Origin: Sandaracinaceae bacterium
GTDB taxonomy: Bacteria; Myxococcota_A; Polyangia; Polyangiales; Houyiibacteriaceae
Direction: 5' to 3'
Length of the DNA: 33,229 nt
Assembly: GCA_012514415.1 (NCBI GenBank)
Contig: JAAZAH010000059.1
Location: 1 to 33,229 of the forward strand
Part shown: positions 8,356 through 15,313 of the stretch, in pieces
Layout: the number at the start of each line of letters is the position of its first letter
Numbering within the stretch: position 1 is the first letter of the stretch
The notes under the pieces: generated by a model
Told to the model about the DNA's origin: nothing
What the model saw: only the letters and a program-made list of their open reading frames with translations
The model's database searches: none
Program-made: the position numbers and the translations under genes

Positions 8356-8835
8356 ATGAGCTTCAAGATCGGAGATAAAACTGTACACCGCGCCCATGGA
8401 GTGGGTGAGATCACCTCGATCGAAGAGAAGCGCATCAAAGGGCAATCCCAAAGCTTCTATGTGATTCATATCGTCGAGACCGGCATGAAGGTGATGGTCC
8501 CGACCGCAGGAGCTTCGGGCTTGCTTCGGCCGATCATCTCGCGTCAGGACGCGAAGGCCGTGGTTGAGACCCTGAAACGTGATGAGATCGCCGTGACGGC
8601 GCAGCCGTGGAATCGGCGCTATCGCGAATATACGGAGATGCTCAACAGCGGCTCGCCCGTTGAGGTCGCCAAGGTCCTTCGGGATCTGAGCCGGCTTCGC
8701 GGCGAAAAAGAGCTGAGCTTTGGTGAGCGACGACTTCTCGAACAGGCACGGAACCTTTTGGTGGCAGAGCTCGCGCTGGCGCGCCGTTGCAAGGAGCAGA
8801 AGGTGGAGCAAGAGCTCGACGCTCTTCTCGGCTGA
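8356..8835 (+). CDS. cdnL: CarD_CdnL_TRCF-type transcription factor CdnL
   Basis: The 159-residue protein opens with FKIGDKTVHRAHGVGEITSIE, the Tudor-like RNA polymerase-interacting domain that contacts the beta subunit. The helical C-terminal DNA-contacting half includes AQPWNRRYREYTEML and ends in an all-helical LARRCKEQKVEQELDALL. CdnL/CarD proteins stabilise the open promoter complex at rRNA and other growth promoters; CdnL is essential in M. xanthus (literature knowledge). Here the gene has its own strong promoter, GGAGG 9 nt before the ATG, and a terminator just after the stop, so it is probably a single-gene unit. It lacks the AT-hook tail of true CarD, which supports CdnL over CarD. 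Confidence 0.93.
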   Translation: MSFKIGDKTVHRAHGVGEITSIEEKRIKGQSQSFYVIHIVETGMKVMVPTAGASGLLRPIISRQDAKAVVETLKRDEIAVTAQPWNRRYREYTEMLNSGSPVEVAKVLRDLSRLRGEKELSFGERRLLEQARNLLVAELALARRCKEQKVEQELDALLG

Positions 8836-8843
8836 ATCGATGG

Positions 8844-8880
8844 CGCGGTCTAGGAAGTTTCCTCGACCGCGTTTCTCTTT
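8844..8880 (+). terminator. rho-independent terminator of cdnL
   Basis: The stem pairs cgcggtc (8844-8850) with gaccgcg (8865-8871), and continues inward after one mismatch as agga/tcct. It is followed at once by the T-rich tail tttctcttt. It begins 9 nt after the cdnL stop. Confidence 0.8.
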
Positions 8881-8896
8881 GCCGTTTCTCTTTGCC
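8871..8896. repeat. 13-bp tandem duplication in the terminator tail
   Basis: The unit gtttctctttgcc occurs twice head to tail (8871-8883 and 8884-8896), duplicating the T-rich tail of the cdnL terminator. It looks like a replication-slippage duplication. Confidence 0.7.
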
Positions 8897-9201
8897 GCCT
8901 TCATCGAGTTTGGGAGCGCGGTCGATTCCCCCCTCATTCGGCAAGACTCTTTCGAGTCACTCAAGGCCGAAATGAGCGCGGGGTATCGCTGTTTAAAGCG
9001 AACGTGATCGAGGGGAGCGTCGCTCGCACAGAGACTCGGGGCGAAGAGGTGCTAAGGTGCGCGTTGGCTCGCGTTTTCGAGTCTTTTCGCGTCAGGGTCT
9101 TTTCGCGTAAGGCATGGACCGTCGCGAAACGACGCCACCAGACGATCGTGGCGATCGATGGTGCGATGCTCGAAGGGCGAACGGCCTAGGAACTTTCGAA
9201 G
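8897..9201. other. intergenic region before hisIE, no convincing gene
   Basis: About 300 nt with no ORF that shows coding bias or a recognisable product; the 61-aa track ORF at 9004 uses a GTG with no ribosome-binding site and mixed third positions. It contains the direct repeat at 9081-9108. The hisIE promoter must lie here, but I could not identify clear -35/-10 elements. Confidence 0.5.
9081..9108. repeat. 12-bp direct repeat upstream of hisIE
   Basis: The sequence gtcttttcgcgt is present at 9081-9092 and 9097-9108, start-to-start distance 16 nt, about 95-120 nt before the hisIE start. It could be a pair of protein-binding half-sites or a chance duplication. Confidence 0.5.
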
Positions 9202-9891
9202 ATGGAGCGCGAAGCGATGAAACTTGACGAGTTGAAATGGGACGAGCGTGGGCTCGTCACCGTCGTCGTCCAAGATGTGGCGACCGGCGAAATCCGCATG
9301 CTTGCTCACGCGAACCGCGAGGCCGTCGAAAACACCCTGAGCACCGGGGAGGCCCATTTTTATAGCCGTTCGCGTCGTGCTCAATGGAAGAAGGGGGAAA
9401 GCTCGGGACACACGATACGTGTCGATGAGATCGTTGCCGATTGCGATGGTGATGCCGTCCTTTATCTCGGTGAGGCGACGGGGCCCAGCTGCCACACGCT
9501 CGAAGAGACGTGCTTTTTTGAGCGCCTCGATGCGGGCGCGGCAAAGAAAGAGCCCGCGCTCCCCATCCTTGGGCGGCTTGAGCGAGAGCTGAACGCGCGG
9601 CGGGATTCGAGCGGCGATAAAAGCTATACGCGCTATCTCCTCGACCGCGGCGCACCCAAAATCGGAGAGAAGATCCGCGAGGAGGCGGGCGAGCTTGCGG
9701 AGGCCATCGCCAATGAATCCGATGAGCGCGTCGTCTCGGAATTTGCCGATCTCTTCTACCACGCCCTCGTCGGGCTCATCCATCGAGGGATCCCGCTGCG
9801 CGCAGTGCTCGCCGAGCTTGGCCGGCGCTTCGGGCGGTCAGGCCATGAAGAGAAGGCCTCGCGGAGCGAATTGAACGCGCCGAAAGGTTAA
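9202..9891 (+). CDS. hisI: bifunctional phosphoribosyl-AMP cyclohydrolase / phosphoribosyl-ATP pyrophosphatase
   Basis: HisIE carries out the second and third steps of histidine synthesis. The N-terminal cyclohydrolase half (about residues 5-115) shows FYSRSRRAQWKKGESSGHT, the metal-binding aspartates in DCDGDAV and the zinc cysteines in SCH and TC. The C-terminal pyrophosphatase half (about 122-215) shows the MazG-like EEAGELAEAI and EFADLFYHALVGL helices. The 229-residue length is normal for the fusion. Start 9202 has AGGAA 9 nt upstream; an in-frame ATG at 9217 has GGAG 9 nt upstream and gives MKLDELKW, also a plausible HisI N-terminus. The other his genes are not nearby. It converges with the Nudix gene, the two stop codons being 1 nt apart. 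Confidence 0.95.
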   Translation: MEREAMKLDELKWDERGLVTVVVQDVATGEIRMLAHANREAVENTLSTGEAHFYSRSRRAQWKKGESSGHTIRVDEIVADCDGDAVLYLGEATGPSCHTLEETCFFERLDAGAAKKEPALPILGRLERELNARRDSSGDKSYTRYLLDRGAPKIGEKIREEAGELAEAIANESDERVVSEFADLFYHALVGLIHRGIPLRAVLAELGRRFGRSGHEEKASRSELNAPKG

Positions 9892-9892
9892 C

Positions 9893-10738
9893 TCAGCTCG
9901 GATCCTCGCCAATCCAGCGGCCATTTTCCCAACGAAGTCGCGTCGGGCCGGGGAGCGCGCGCGTTTTATCCGGATGAAGAGGATCGCCCGGGAGGGTGAG
10001 AACGAACGCATCGCCGACCTGCGCGACGCCGGGCCGGATGAGCGGCAAAGGCCTCCGTGCGCCGAGCGCGACGGCCTCGTCCACGCTCGCGGCTTCGGCG
10101 AGCTCTTGAAGCGTCCGAAGCGTTGGGGGCGCGAGCATCATCTCGAGTCGATCGGCCAGATCGAGTGCTTCCTCAGGCCGGTACCACGCGCCATCGATGG
10201 TCTCCACACCGTCGTGACAGGCGCGGAGGCTCTCGTCGCGATCGCAGCGCGCGAAAAAGAAGCGCGTATCGAAGCGGCGGTTTTCCATGGGCGGCGTGAC
10301 CCAACGCGCATAGGGGACGAGCCGGTCGAGCCGCAAGCGAGCGTCGGCTTTCACGAGCGCCTCGCGAAAGCCGAGGCCTTCGCGGATTGCGCGATCGATC
10401 TGCGCCGGAGTGCGCGCTTCTCCGAGGAAAATTCCGGCCTCCTCAAGCGTCTCCCGAATTGCGGCGACGAAAAGCCCGAAGACGGCATCGACAGGCGATT
10501 GCGGTTCGGAAAGGAGTGCAGGGAGCGGATCGACCTTGCGGCCGGAATAGGGCAGGCTGAGATCGCGATCCGAGGTGTCGACGCGCCCTCCCGGAAAGAC
10601 GTGGAAGCTTCCCATGAAGCCGCTCTCGGAGTGTCGCTTAAGGAGGAAGGTCTCGAGCCCGCGCCCGTCTGCCGCCTCGCGCAAGAGGATGACGGTCGCC
10701 GCATCATGAATCGGTTTTTGTTTATCGGCGCTCTTCAT
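9893..10738 (-). CDS. Nudix hydrolase of the NUDT19/RP2p type (split Nudix box)
   Basis: The 281-residue protein begins with a Nudix strand (AATVILLREA) and FHVFPGGRVD, then completes the Nudix box only about 40 residues later with AAIRETLEEAGIFLG. An insertion between the GG and the REUxEExGU part is characteristic of the NUDT19 (RP2p) group, some of which hydrolyse CoA and acyl-CoA esters (family knowledge). The catalytic RE and EE residues are present, so it is probably active. It likely acts in the cytosol; no signal or membrane segment is seen. The substrate here is unknown. The ATG at 10738 has no clear Shine-Dalgarno but a TATGCT hexamer ends 6 nt before it, compatible with a leaderless transcript. 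It lies 69 nt downstream of the XRE regulator on the same strand. Confidence 0.85.
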   Translation of the reverse strand: MKSADKQKPIHDAATVILLREAADGRGLETFLLKRHSESGFMGSFHVFPGGRVDTSDRDLSLPYSGRKVDPLPALLSEPQSPVDAVFGLFVAAIRETLEEAGIFLGEARTPAQIDRAIREGLGFREALVKADARLRLDRLVPYARWVTPPMENRRFDTRFFFARCDRDESLRACHDGVETIDGAWYRPEEALDLADRLEMMLAPPTLRTLQELAEAASVDEAVALGARRPLPLIRPGVAQVGDAFVLTLPGDPLHPDKTRALPGPTRLRWENGRWIGEDPS

Positions 10739-10807
10739 CCGCTAAGCATAGAGCATTGAGCGGAGTCCAGCGTTTGTTTTTTAGGCGCCGTGACAAAAGC
10801 GGGGGAA

Positions 10808-11578
10808 TCAGCGAAGGATCTGACTCGGGTTGACGCCGAGCGCCTCGGCAAGCCTCGAGATCGTCTCGAGCGAGGGCGTATGGCGCCCAGCCTCGACCCT
10901 CGCGATATTGGGCCGATGAATCCCCGTCCGCCGAGCGAGCTCGGCCTGGGTGATGCCGGCATATTGGCGGAGTTCGCGGATCCTCGCTCCAAGGCTTCGC
11001 CCATCGAGCGGCTCGGACTTCGCCATCGTGAATGTAAAGCGAGCGCCGCCGGTCGTGCCGATCTCGACGCCGCGGCCGTCGTCGAGGATGGTGATGGAAG
11101 CGAGCTGCTCCCGATCGTCCTCGGCATGAAGCGGTCTTGGCTCGAGGCGCGCAGAGCCATCGCTCATCACGAGAAGGAGCGCGTCGTGATGTGGCGCCAT
11201 CGTCGTCGCAAACTCGATGCGCGGATCGCGGCGCTGAACGGCGATGAAGGCGAGGCGGACCGTGAGCGCATCGAGCTCGGACGGCGCGCGAGCGGTGAAT
11301 CCGTGGGCAAGCTCAATCAAGAGCGGGTCGACATTTGCTGCGCGTGAAAGATCGATCGCAAAGGGGATCTCTTGCGCCCTCAGAAACGCCGCTTCGCGGA
11401 AAAGCAGATCCTCGTCGCCGAAAGAATACGCGTCGAGAAGCACGCCGCTGACGCCTTCATACGCCGCAATATCTCCCGGCGAGATCCGAGCAACCTCGAT
11501 CTTCGAGGCGTCGAGCAGACGCGCGAGGCGGTCTTCGAAAGAAGCCTGGGTGGTCACGAACGCGAGGGTGCTCTTCAT
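10808..11578 (-). CDS. XRE-family regulator with receiver-like N-terminus and DUF2442-like middle domain
   Basis: With ATG 11578 the protein has 256 residues. The C-terminal 60 residues are a clear Cro/C1 helix-turn-helix (LGARIRELRQYAGITQAELA, HRPNIARVEAG, LAEALGVNPSQIL), the DNA-binding part. The first 110 residues (STLAFVTTQASFEDRLARLL, GVLLDAY, PFAIDLS) look like an alternating alpha/beta fold resembling a degenerate receiver, though the usual Asp/Thr/Lys set is not evident. The middle (LLLVMSDGSARLEPRPL, then a beta-rich GARFTFTM) resembles DUF2442-type small domains often found with HTH proteins. These two domain calls are tentative. The track start is a TTG at 11608 without a ribosome-binding site; a TATAAC lies 9 nt before ATG 11578. 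Target genes are unknown; the Nudix gene downstream may be co-transcribed. Confidence 0.75.
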   Translation of the reverse strand: MKSTLAFVTTQASFEDRLARLLDASKIEVARISPGDIAAYEGVSGVLLDAYSFGDEDLLFREAAFLRAQEIPFAIDLSRAANVDPLLIELAHGFTARAPSELDALTVRLAFIAVQRRDPRIEFATTMAPHHDALLLVMSDGSARLEPRPLHAEDDREQLASITILDDGRGVEIGTTGGARFTFTMAKSEPLDGRSLGARIRELRQYAGITQAELARRTGIHRPNIARVEAGRHTPSLETISRLAEALGVNPSQILR

Positions 11579-11664
11579 ATTGGCTGAGTTATAGTCCTGC
11601 TCGCTCAAGAAATACAGAGACGGAGCGCAACTTATCGAAAAGCGCCGCTGTAGGTGTTGCCAAT

Positions 11665-12126
11665 TCAGCTGCTGGCGGAGTGACCGGCCCGCCGAAAATA
11701 GCTGCGGAGCTCAAAGGTCGGGCAGAAGAGTCCCTCGGCCTGAAGGCGCTCATTCGCGTCCGCGATCGCCTCTTCGGCCGTGCCGAAACAGTTGATCGGA
11801 TACGGGAAGTCCGTGAGCCAGGTCACGGCCTTCACCACGCCTCGCATGATGGGAGAGTCGGAGATGACGATCGAGGCGATCATCCGCTCCGCGAGCTGCT
11901 GATGAATCTCGTTCAGGGTCGAGCTCATTTTCTGCCGCTCGAGAACGCCTGCGGGACGAATCGATTTGACGTCCGAGATGAAGATGAAGCGCTCGGTGTC
12001 CTCGGCGAGGATCTCTCGGGTGATGGCCTGAAGGTCCGCCACATTCCAACCTTCGCGGAAAGCAGCCACGTAGACGGGGGGAAGGCGTATGAGCTCGAGA
12101 CCGACTGGGGAATCGTTTTGAGTCAT
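11665..12126 (-). CDS. small STAS/SpoIIAA-like conserved protein
   Basis: The 153-residue protein (MTQNDSPVGLELI...) has an alternating beta/alpha pattern. A central FIFISDVKSIRPAG-type strand-loop is followed by a helix, then ERMIASIVISDSPIMRGVV, VTWLTDFPYPINCFGT and a final helix EEAIADANERL. This resembles the STAS/SpoIIAA-like proteins widespread in Myxococcota, whose function is mostly unknown; the assignment is by pattern only. The track ORF starts 80 codons upstream, but that leader crosses the promoter region and has no coding character. The ATG at 12126 is the natural start. A 7-codon upstream ORF (12123-12146) ends in an ATGA overlap with this start. There is no clear Shine-Dalgarno. 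It is divergent from purH. Confidence 0.65.
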   Translation of the reverse strand: MTQNDSPVGLELIRLPPVYVAAFREGWNVADLQAITREILAEDTERFIFISDVKSIRPAGVLERQKMSSTLNEIHQQLAERMIASIVISDSPIMRGVVKAVTWLTDFPYPINCFGTAEEAIADANERLQAEGLFCPTFELRSYFRRAGHSASS

Positions 12127-12470
12127 GGCTGCGCTGTGTTCGTCATTTTTGCTTCGTGTCAAATCGCCAATGGGAGAAATCCTTAAGGGGGATTTTTGTC
12201 CTCGGCAGAATATGCGCGTGAAATCGAATGGTTCCCGGAATGTGCACCCCGATCTACGGATTGCACACGAGTACCACAGGAATAACCTTAAGGGTGGGTT
12301 CTCATCATCCGAAGTGTGCTTCCTCGACGAAAGCCGAAGAAAAGCAGGACCTGGGCTTGCACGCAATAGGGATCACGCGCTATGGCCCGGCGGCATACGT
12401 CGGCCCCGCTGATTCGCTCGATGGGGCGGCGCGCGGATGGATCGCGCGCAGCGAAGGAGTGCGTTGAAAG
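12127..12470. other. divergent control region between the STAS-like gene and purH
   Basis: This 344-nt gap has no credible coding frame. It holds two copies of the palindromic CCTTAAGGG motif (see separate entry). I saw no purine riboswitch. A TTGACA-like hexamer on the minus strand (12157-12162) lacks a matching -10. Confidence 0.55.
12181..12294. repeat. paired CCTTAAGGG palindromes
   Basis: CCTTAAGGG occurs at 12181-12189 and 12286-12294. The CCTTAAGG cores are perfect 8-bp palindromes with centres 105 bp apart, about ten turns of B-DNA. The first is flanked by AAATCC...GGATTT arms (12177-12182 and 12190-12195). They may be operator sites for one of the divergent genes. Confidence 0.45.
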
Positions 12471-14033
12471 ATGAAAAGAGCGCTGATCTCGGTCTCGGAT
12501 AAGACAGGCGTCGTGGACTTTGCCAAAGAGCTTGCGGAGCTGGGCTTCGAGATCCTCAGCACGGGCGGCACGGCAAAGGCACTCCGCGACGCCGGAATTC
12601 CCGTACGCGATGTGAGCGATTTCACGGGTTCGCCCGAGATCATGGATGGACGCGTGAAGACCCTTCATCCGCGAGTCCACGGCGGCATCCTCATGCGCGA
12701 TTGCGATGAGGACCGCGCCGATCTCGAGCGCATCGGCGGCGCACCCATCGATCTCGTCTGCGTTAACCTCTACCCCTTTGAGGAAACGGTCGCTCGGGGC
12801 GCAGGACGTGAGGAGACGATCGAGAACATCGATATCGGCGGCCCCACGATGGTGCGGAGCGCGGCCAAATCCCATGAGCGCGTGACGATTGTCACCTCGC
12901 CCGAGGATTATGAGAGCGTCATCGACGAGCTACGTGAGAACGGCGAGACCTCGCTCACGACGCGTCAGCGCCTCGCCGCCAAGGCGTTCAGCCATACGGC
13001 GGCGTACGATGGCGCCATCGCGGCTTATATGACGAGCACCGGCCCCTTTGCCGAGGAGGATGGAACGCCGGCGCGTTTCCCCTCGACGCTCACGCTCTCG
13101 CTTCAGAAGGCTTACGATGTGCGCTACGGCGAAAACCCGCATCAGGCGGGCGCGTTCTATATCGAGCGCGGCGCAAAGCCTGGGAGCCTTGCGCTTGCCG
13201 AAAGCCTCGGCGCGGGCGGCAAAGAGCTCAGCTTCAACAACCTCGTCGATGTGGATGCGGCGCTCGACGCCGTCCGGGAATTCACTGAGCCTGCGGCGGT
13301 GGTTGTCAAGCACACCAATCCCTGCGGCGTCGCGCGTGCGGCTGAGCTTGCCGAAGCCTACCGCCTCGCGCGCGAGGCCGATCCGACGAGCGCCTTCGGT
13401 GGGATCGTCGCGCTCAATCGCGAGGTCGATGAAGCGACGGCAGCCGTCCTCTCGGAGACCTTCCTCGAGTGCATCGTCGCGCCCTCGTTCAGCGAAGCCG
13501 CGCTCAAAAAGCTTCGAGAAAAGCCGGCGCTAAGGCTGCTCGCGACGGGCGCGTGGCTCGGCCCTGATTTCCAAGAACTTCATATGAAGCGGATCGGGGG
13601 TGGCCTCCTTGTGCAAGATCGCGATCGCACGCTTCAAGACGAGATTCGAGCCGCCAAGGTTGTCACCAAGCGCGCGCCCACCGAGAGCGAATATCGCTCG
13701 CTTGAGATGGCGTGGCGTGTGGGGAAGCACGTCAAATCGAACGCGATCGTTTTCGCCCTCGAAGATCGGACCGTCGGCGTTGGGGCGGGCCAGATGGCCC
13801 GCGTGACGAGCGTGCAGATCGCGGCGCAAAAGGCCGGTGAGCTTGCGCGGGGAGCGGCGATGGCGTCGGATGCATTCTTCCCCTTCGCCGATGGCATTGA
13901 AGCGGCGCGCGATGCGGGCATCACCGCGATCGCTCAACCCGGCGGGAGCAAACGGGACGAGGAGGTGATCGCTGCAGCCGACGCAGCCGGCATCGCCATG
14001 GTCTTTACGGGGCTACGTCATTTCAGGCATTGA
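12471..14033 (+). CDS. purH: bifunctional AICAR transformylase / IMP cyclohydrolase
   Basis: PurH catalyses the last two steps of IMP synthesis. The 520-residue protein begins with the IMP cyclohydrolase (MGS-like) domain: ALISVSDKTG, ILSTGGTAKAL, GRVKTLHPRVHGGIL and NLYPFEET. The AICAR transformylase domain from about residue 200 carries RYGENPHQ and the catalytic VVKHTNPCGVA (Lys-His at about 279-280), plus KSNAIVFA and the C-terminal FPFADGIE and QPGGS. All motifs are intact and the length is typical. An AAGGAG lies 11 nt before the ATG. It heads purH-purD-tsaC, with purD starting 7 nt after its stop. purF is elsewhere in the window, on the other strand. Confidence 0.97.
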   Translation: MKRALISVSDKTGVVDFAKELAELGFEILSTGGTAKALRDAGIPVRDVSDFTGSPEIMDGRVKTLHPRVHGGILMRDCDEDRADLERIGGAPIDLVCVNLYPFEETVARGAGREETIENIDIGGPTMVRSAAKSHERVTIVTSPEDYESVIDELRENGETSLTTRQRLAAKAFSHTAAYDGAIAAYMTSTGPFAEEDGTPARFPSTLTLSLQKAYDVRYGENPHQAGAFYIERGAKPGSLALAESLGAGGKELSFNNLVDVDAALDAVREFTEPAAVVVKHTNPCGVARAAELAEAYRLAREADPTSAFGGIVALNREVDEATAAVLSETFLECIVAPSFSEAALKKLREKPALRLLATGAWLGPDFQELHMKRIGGGLLVQDRDRTLQDEIRAAKVVTKRAPTESEYRSLEMAWRVGKHVKSNAIVFALEDRTVGVGAGQMARVTSVQIAAQKAGELARGAAMASDAFFPFADGIEAARDAGITAIAQPGGSKRDEEVIAAADAAGIAMVFTGLRHFRH

Positions 14034-14040
14034 GGTGCAA

Positions 14041-15309
14041 ATGAAGGTCCTCATCATCGGGAGCGGCGCGCGCGAGCACGCCATCATGCATAAGCTTTCA
14101 CTCGATCCGAAGGTCGAGGTCCACGCGGCACCGGGCAATGGCGGAATGGCCGGGCTCGGACCGAATCACCCCGTCGATGTGAACGATCCGGACGCGATTG
14201 TTTCGCTTGCGAAGGAGATCGGCGCGGGTCTTGTGATTCTGGGGCCCGAGGCGCCGCTCGTGGCGGGCGCGGTCGATGCGCTTGAAGCCGCGGGGATTGC
14301 AGCTTTCGGTCCGACGAAGGCGGCCGCACAGCTCGAGGGCTCGAAGATCTTCAGCAAGGAATTCATGGCGCGCCACGGCATCCCCACGGCGGATTTTCGC
14401 GTCTTCGGCGATCCGGACGAAGCCGATCGCTTTATCGAAGAGGCGAACCGGCCGCTTGTCGTCAAAGCCGATGGCCTCGCGGCGGGGAAAGGTGTCTTTG
14501 TCGCCAAGGACGCGGCCGAGGCAAAAGACGCGGTCGATCGCATCATGCGAAAGCGGGAGTTCGGCGCCTCAGGCGAGCGCATTCTTATCGAAGAGACGCT
14601 CGTCGGAGAAGAGGTGAGCTACCACGTGATAAGCGATGGAACGCGCTATCTTCGGATGGCGCCGGCGCAGGATCATAAGCGTGTTTTCGATGGCGATCAG
14701 GGCCCGAATACGGGCGGTATGGGTGCGTACTCCCCGCCACCCGTCGTCACGCCCGAGGTCGAAGAGGCGATCATCCAGCGCGTCGTCGAGCCGACACTTC
14801 GTGGGATGCGCGAGGAAGGCGTCCCCTTTAAGGGCGCGCTCTTTGTGGGGCTCATGATCGTCGACGGAGAGCCGCAGGTTCTCGAATACAACGTTCGCCT
14901 CGGCGATCCCGAATGCGAGTCGCTGATGGCCCGGATGAAAGGCGATGTCCTCCCGCTCTTTCTCGGGGCGGCGCGCGGTGATTTCGGTGAATTTTCTCCG
15001 AGCTGGGAGGCGCCTGCGGCGCTTTGCGTCGTGCTCGCTTCGGGCGGCTATCCGGGCGAGTTCGAAAAGGGGAAGCCCATCGAAGGCATCGATGAGGCCA
15101 ATCAAACCGAAGGCGTGATTGTTTACCACGCGGGCACTCGGCTTGAAGGCGATACGATCGTGACCTCAGGCGGGCGTGTTCTTACGGTCACAGCGATCGG
15201 GGGCAACGTCGATGATGCCGCCGCGCGCGCGTATGAGGCGGCGTCGAAGATCCGCTTTGATGGCGTGCACTACCGTAAGGACATTGGTCACCACGCAAGG
15301 ACGAGGTGA
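14041..15309 (+). CDS. purD: phosphoribosylamine--glycine ligase (GAR synthetase)
   Basis: PurD joins phosphoribosylamine and glycine with ATP, the second step of purine synthesis. The 422-residue ATP-grasp protein starts MKVLIIGSGAREHAI, with PGNGG, the GPEAPLVAG segment, the ATP-grasp core LVVKADGLAAGKGVFVA, GEEVSYHVISDG, QDHKRVFDGDQGPNTGGMGAY and the metal-binding LEYNVRLGDPECE. The ATG at 14041 is preceded by GAGGTG that overlaps the purH stop, so translation is probably coupled. The GTG used by the track (14035) is part of that ribosome-binding site. The tsaC-like gene follows after 4 nt. Confidence 0.97.
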   Translation: MKVLIIGSGAREHAIMHKLSLDPKVEVHAAPGNGGMAGLGPNHPVDVNDPDAIVSLAKEIGAGLVILGPEAPLVAGAVDALEAAGIAAFGPTKAAAQLEGSKIFSKEFMARHGIPTADFRVFGDPDEADRFIEEANRPLVVKADGLAAGKGVFVAKDAAEAKDAVDRIMRKREFGASGERILIEETLVGEEVSYHVISDGTRYLRMAPAQDHKRVFDGDQGPNTGGMGAYSPPPVVTPEVEEAIIQRVVEPTLRGMREEGVPFKGALFVGLMIVDGEPQVLEYNVRLGDPECESLMARMKGDVLPLFLGAARGDFGEFSPSWEAPAALCVVLASGGYPGEFEKGKPIEGIDEANQTEGVIVYHAGTRLEGDTIVTSGGRVLTVTAIGGNVDDAAARAYEAASKIRFDGVHYRKDIGHHARTR

Positions 15310-15313
15310 ACCC

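Noticed and set aside
8331-8378. Short upstream ORF (MSPMEDILDELQDRR) overlapping the cdnL start
   Set aside because: It has no properly spaced ribosome-binding site, and its sequence is fixed by the cdnL RBS and first codons, so it is probably accidental.
12177-12198. Terminator-like AAATCC...GGATTTTT hairpin
   Set aside because: No transcript is expected to end there; it lies between divergent genes, so an operator role fits better than a terminator.
12228-12467. 79-aa ORF upstream of purH
   Set aside because: It crosses a palindrome-containing control region, lacks a ribosome-binding site and has no coding bias.
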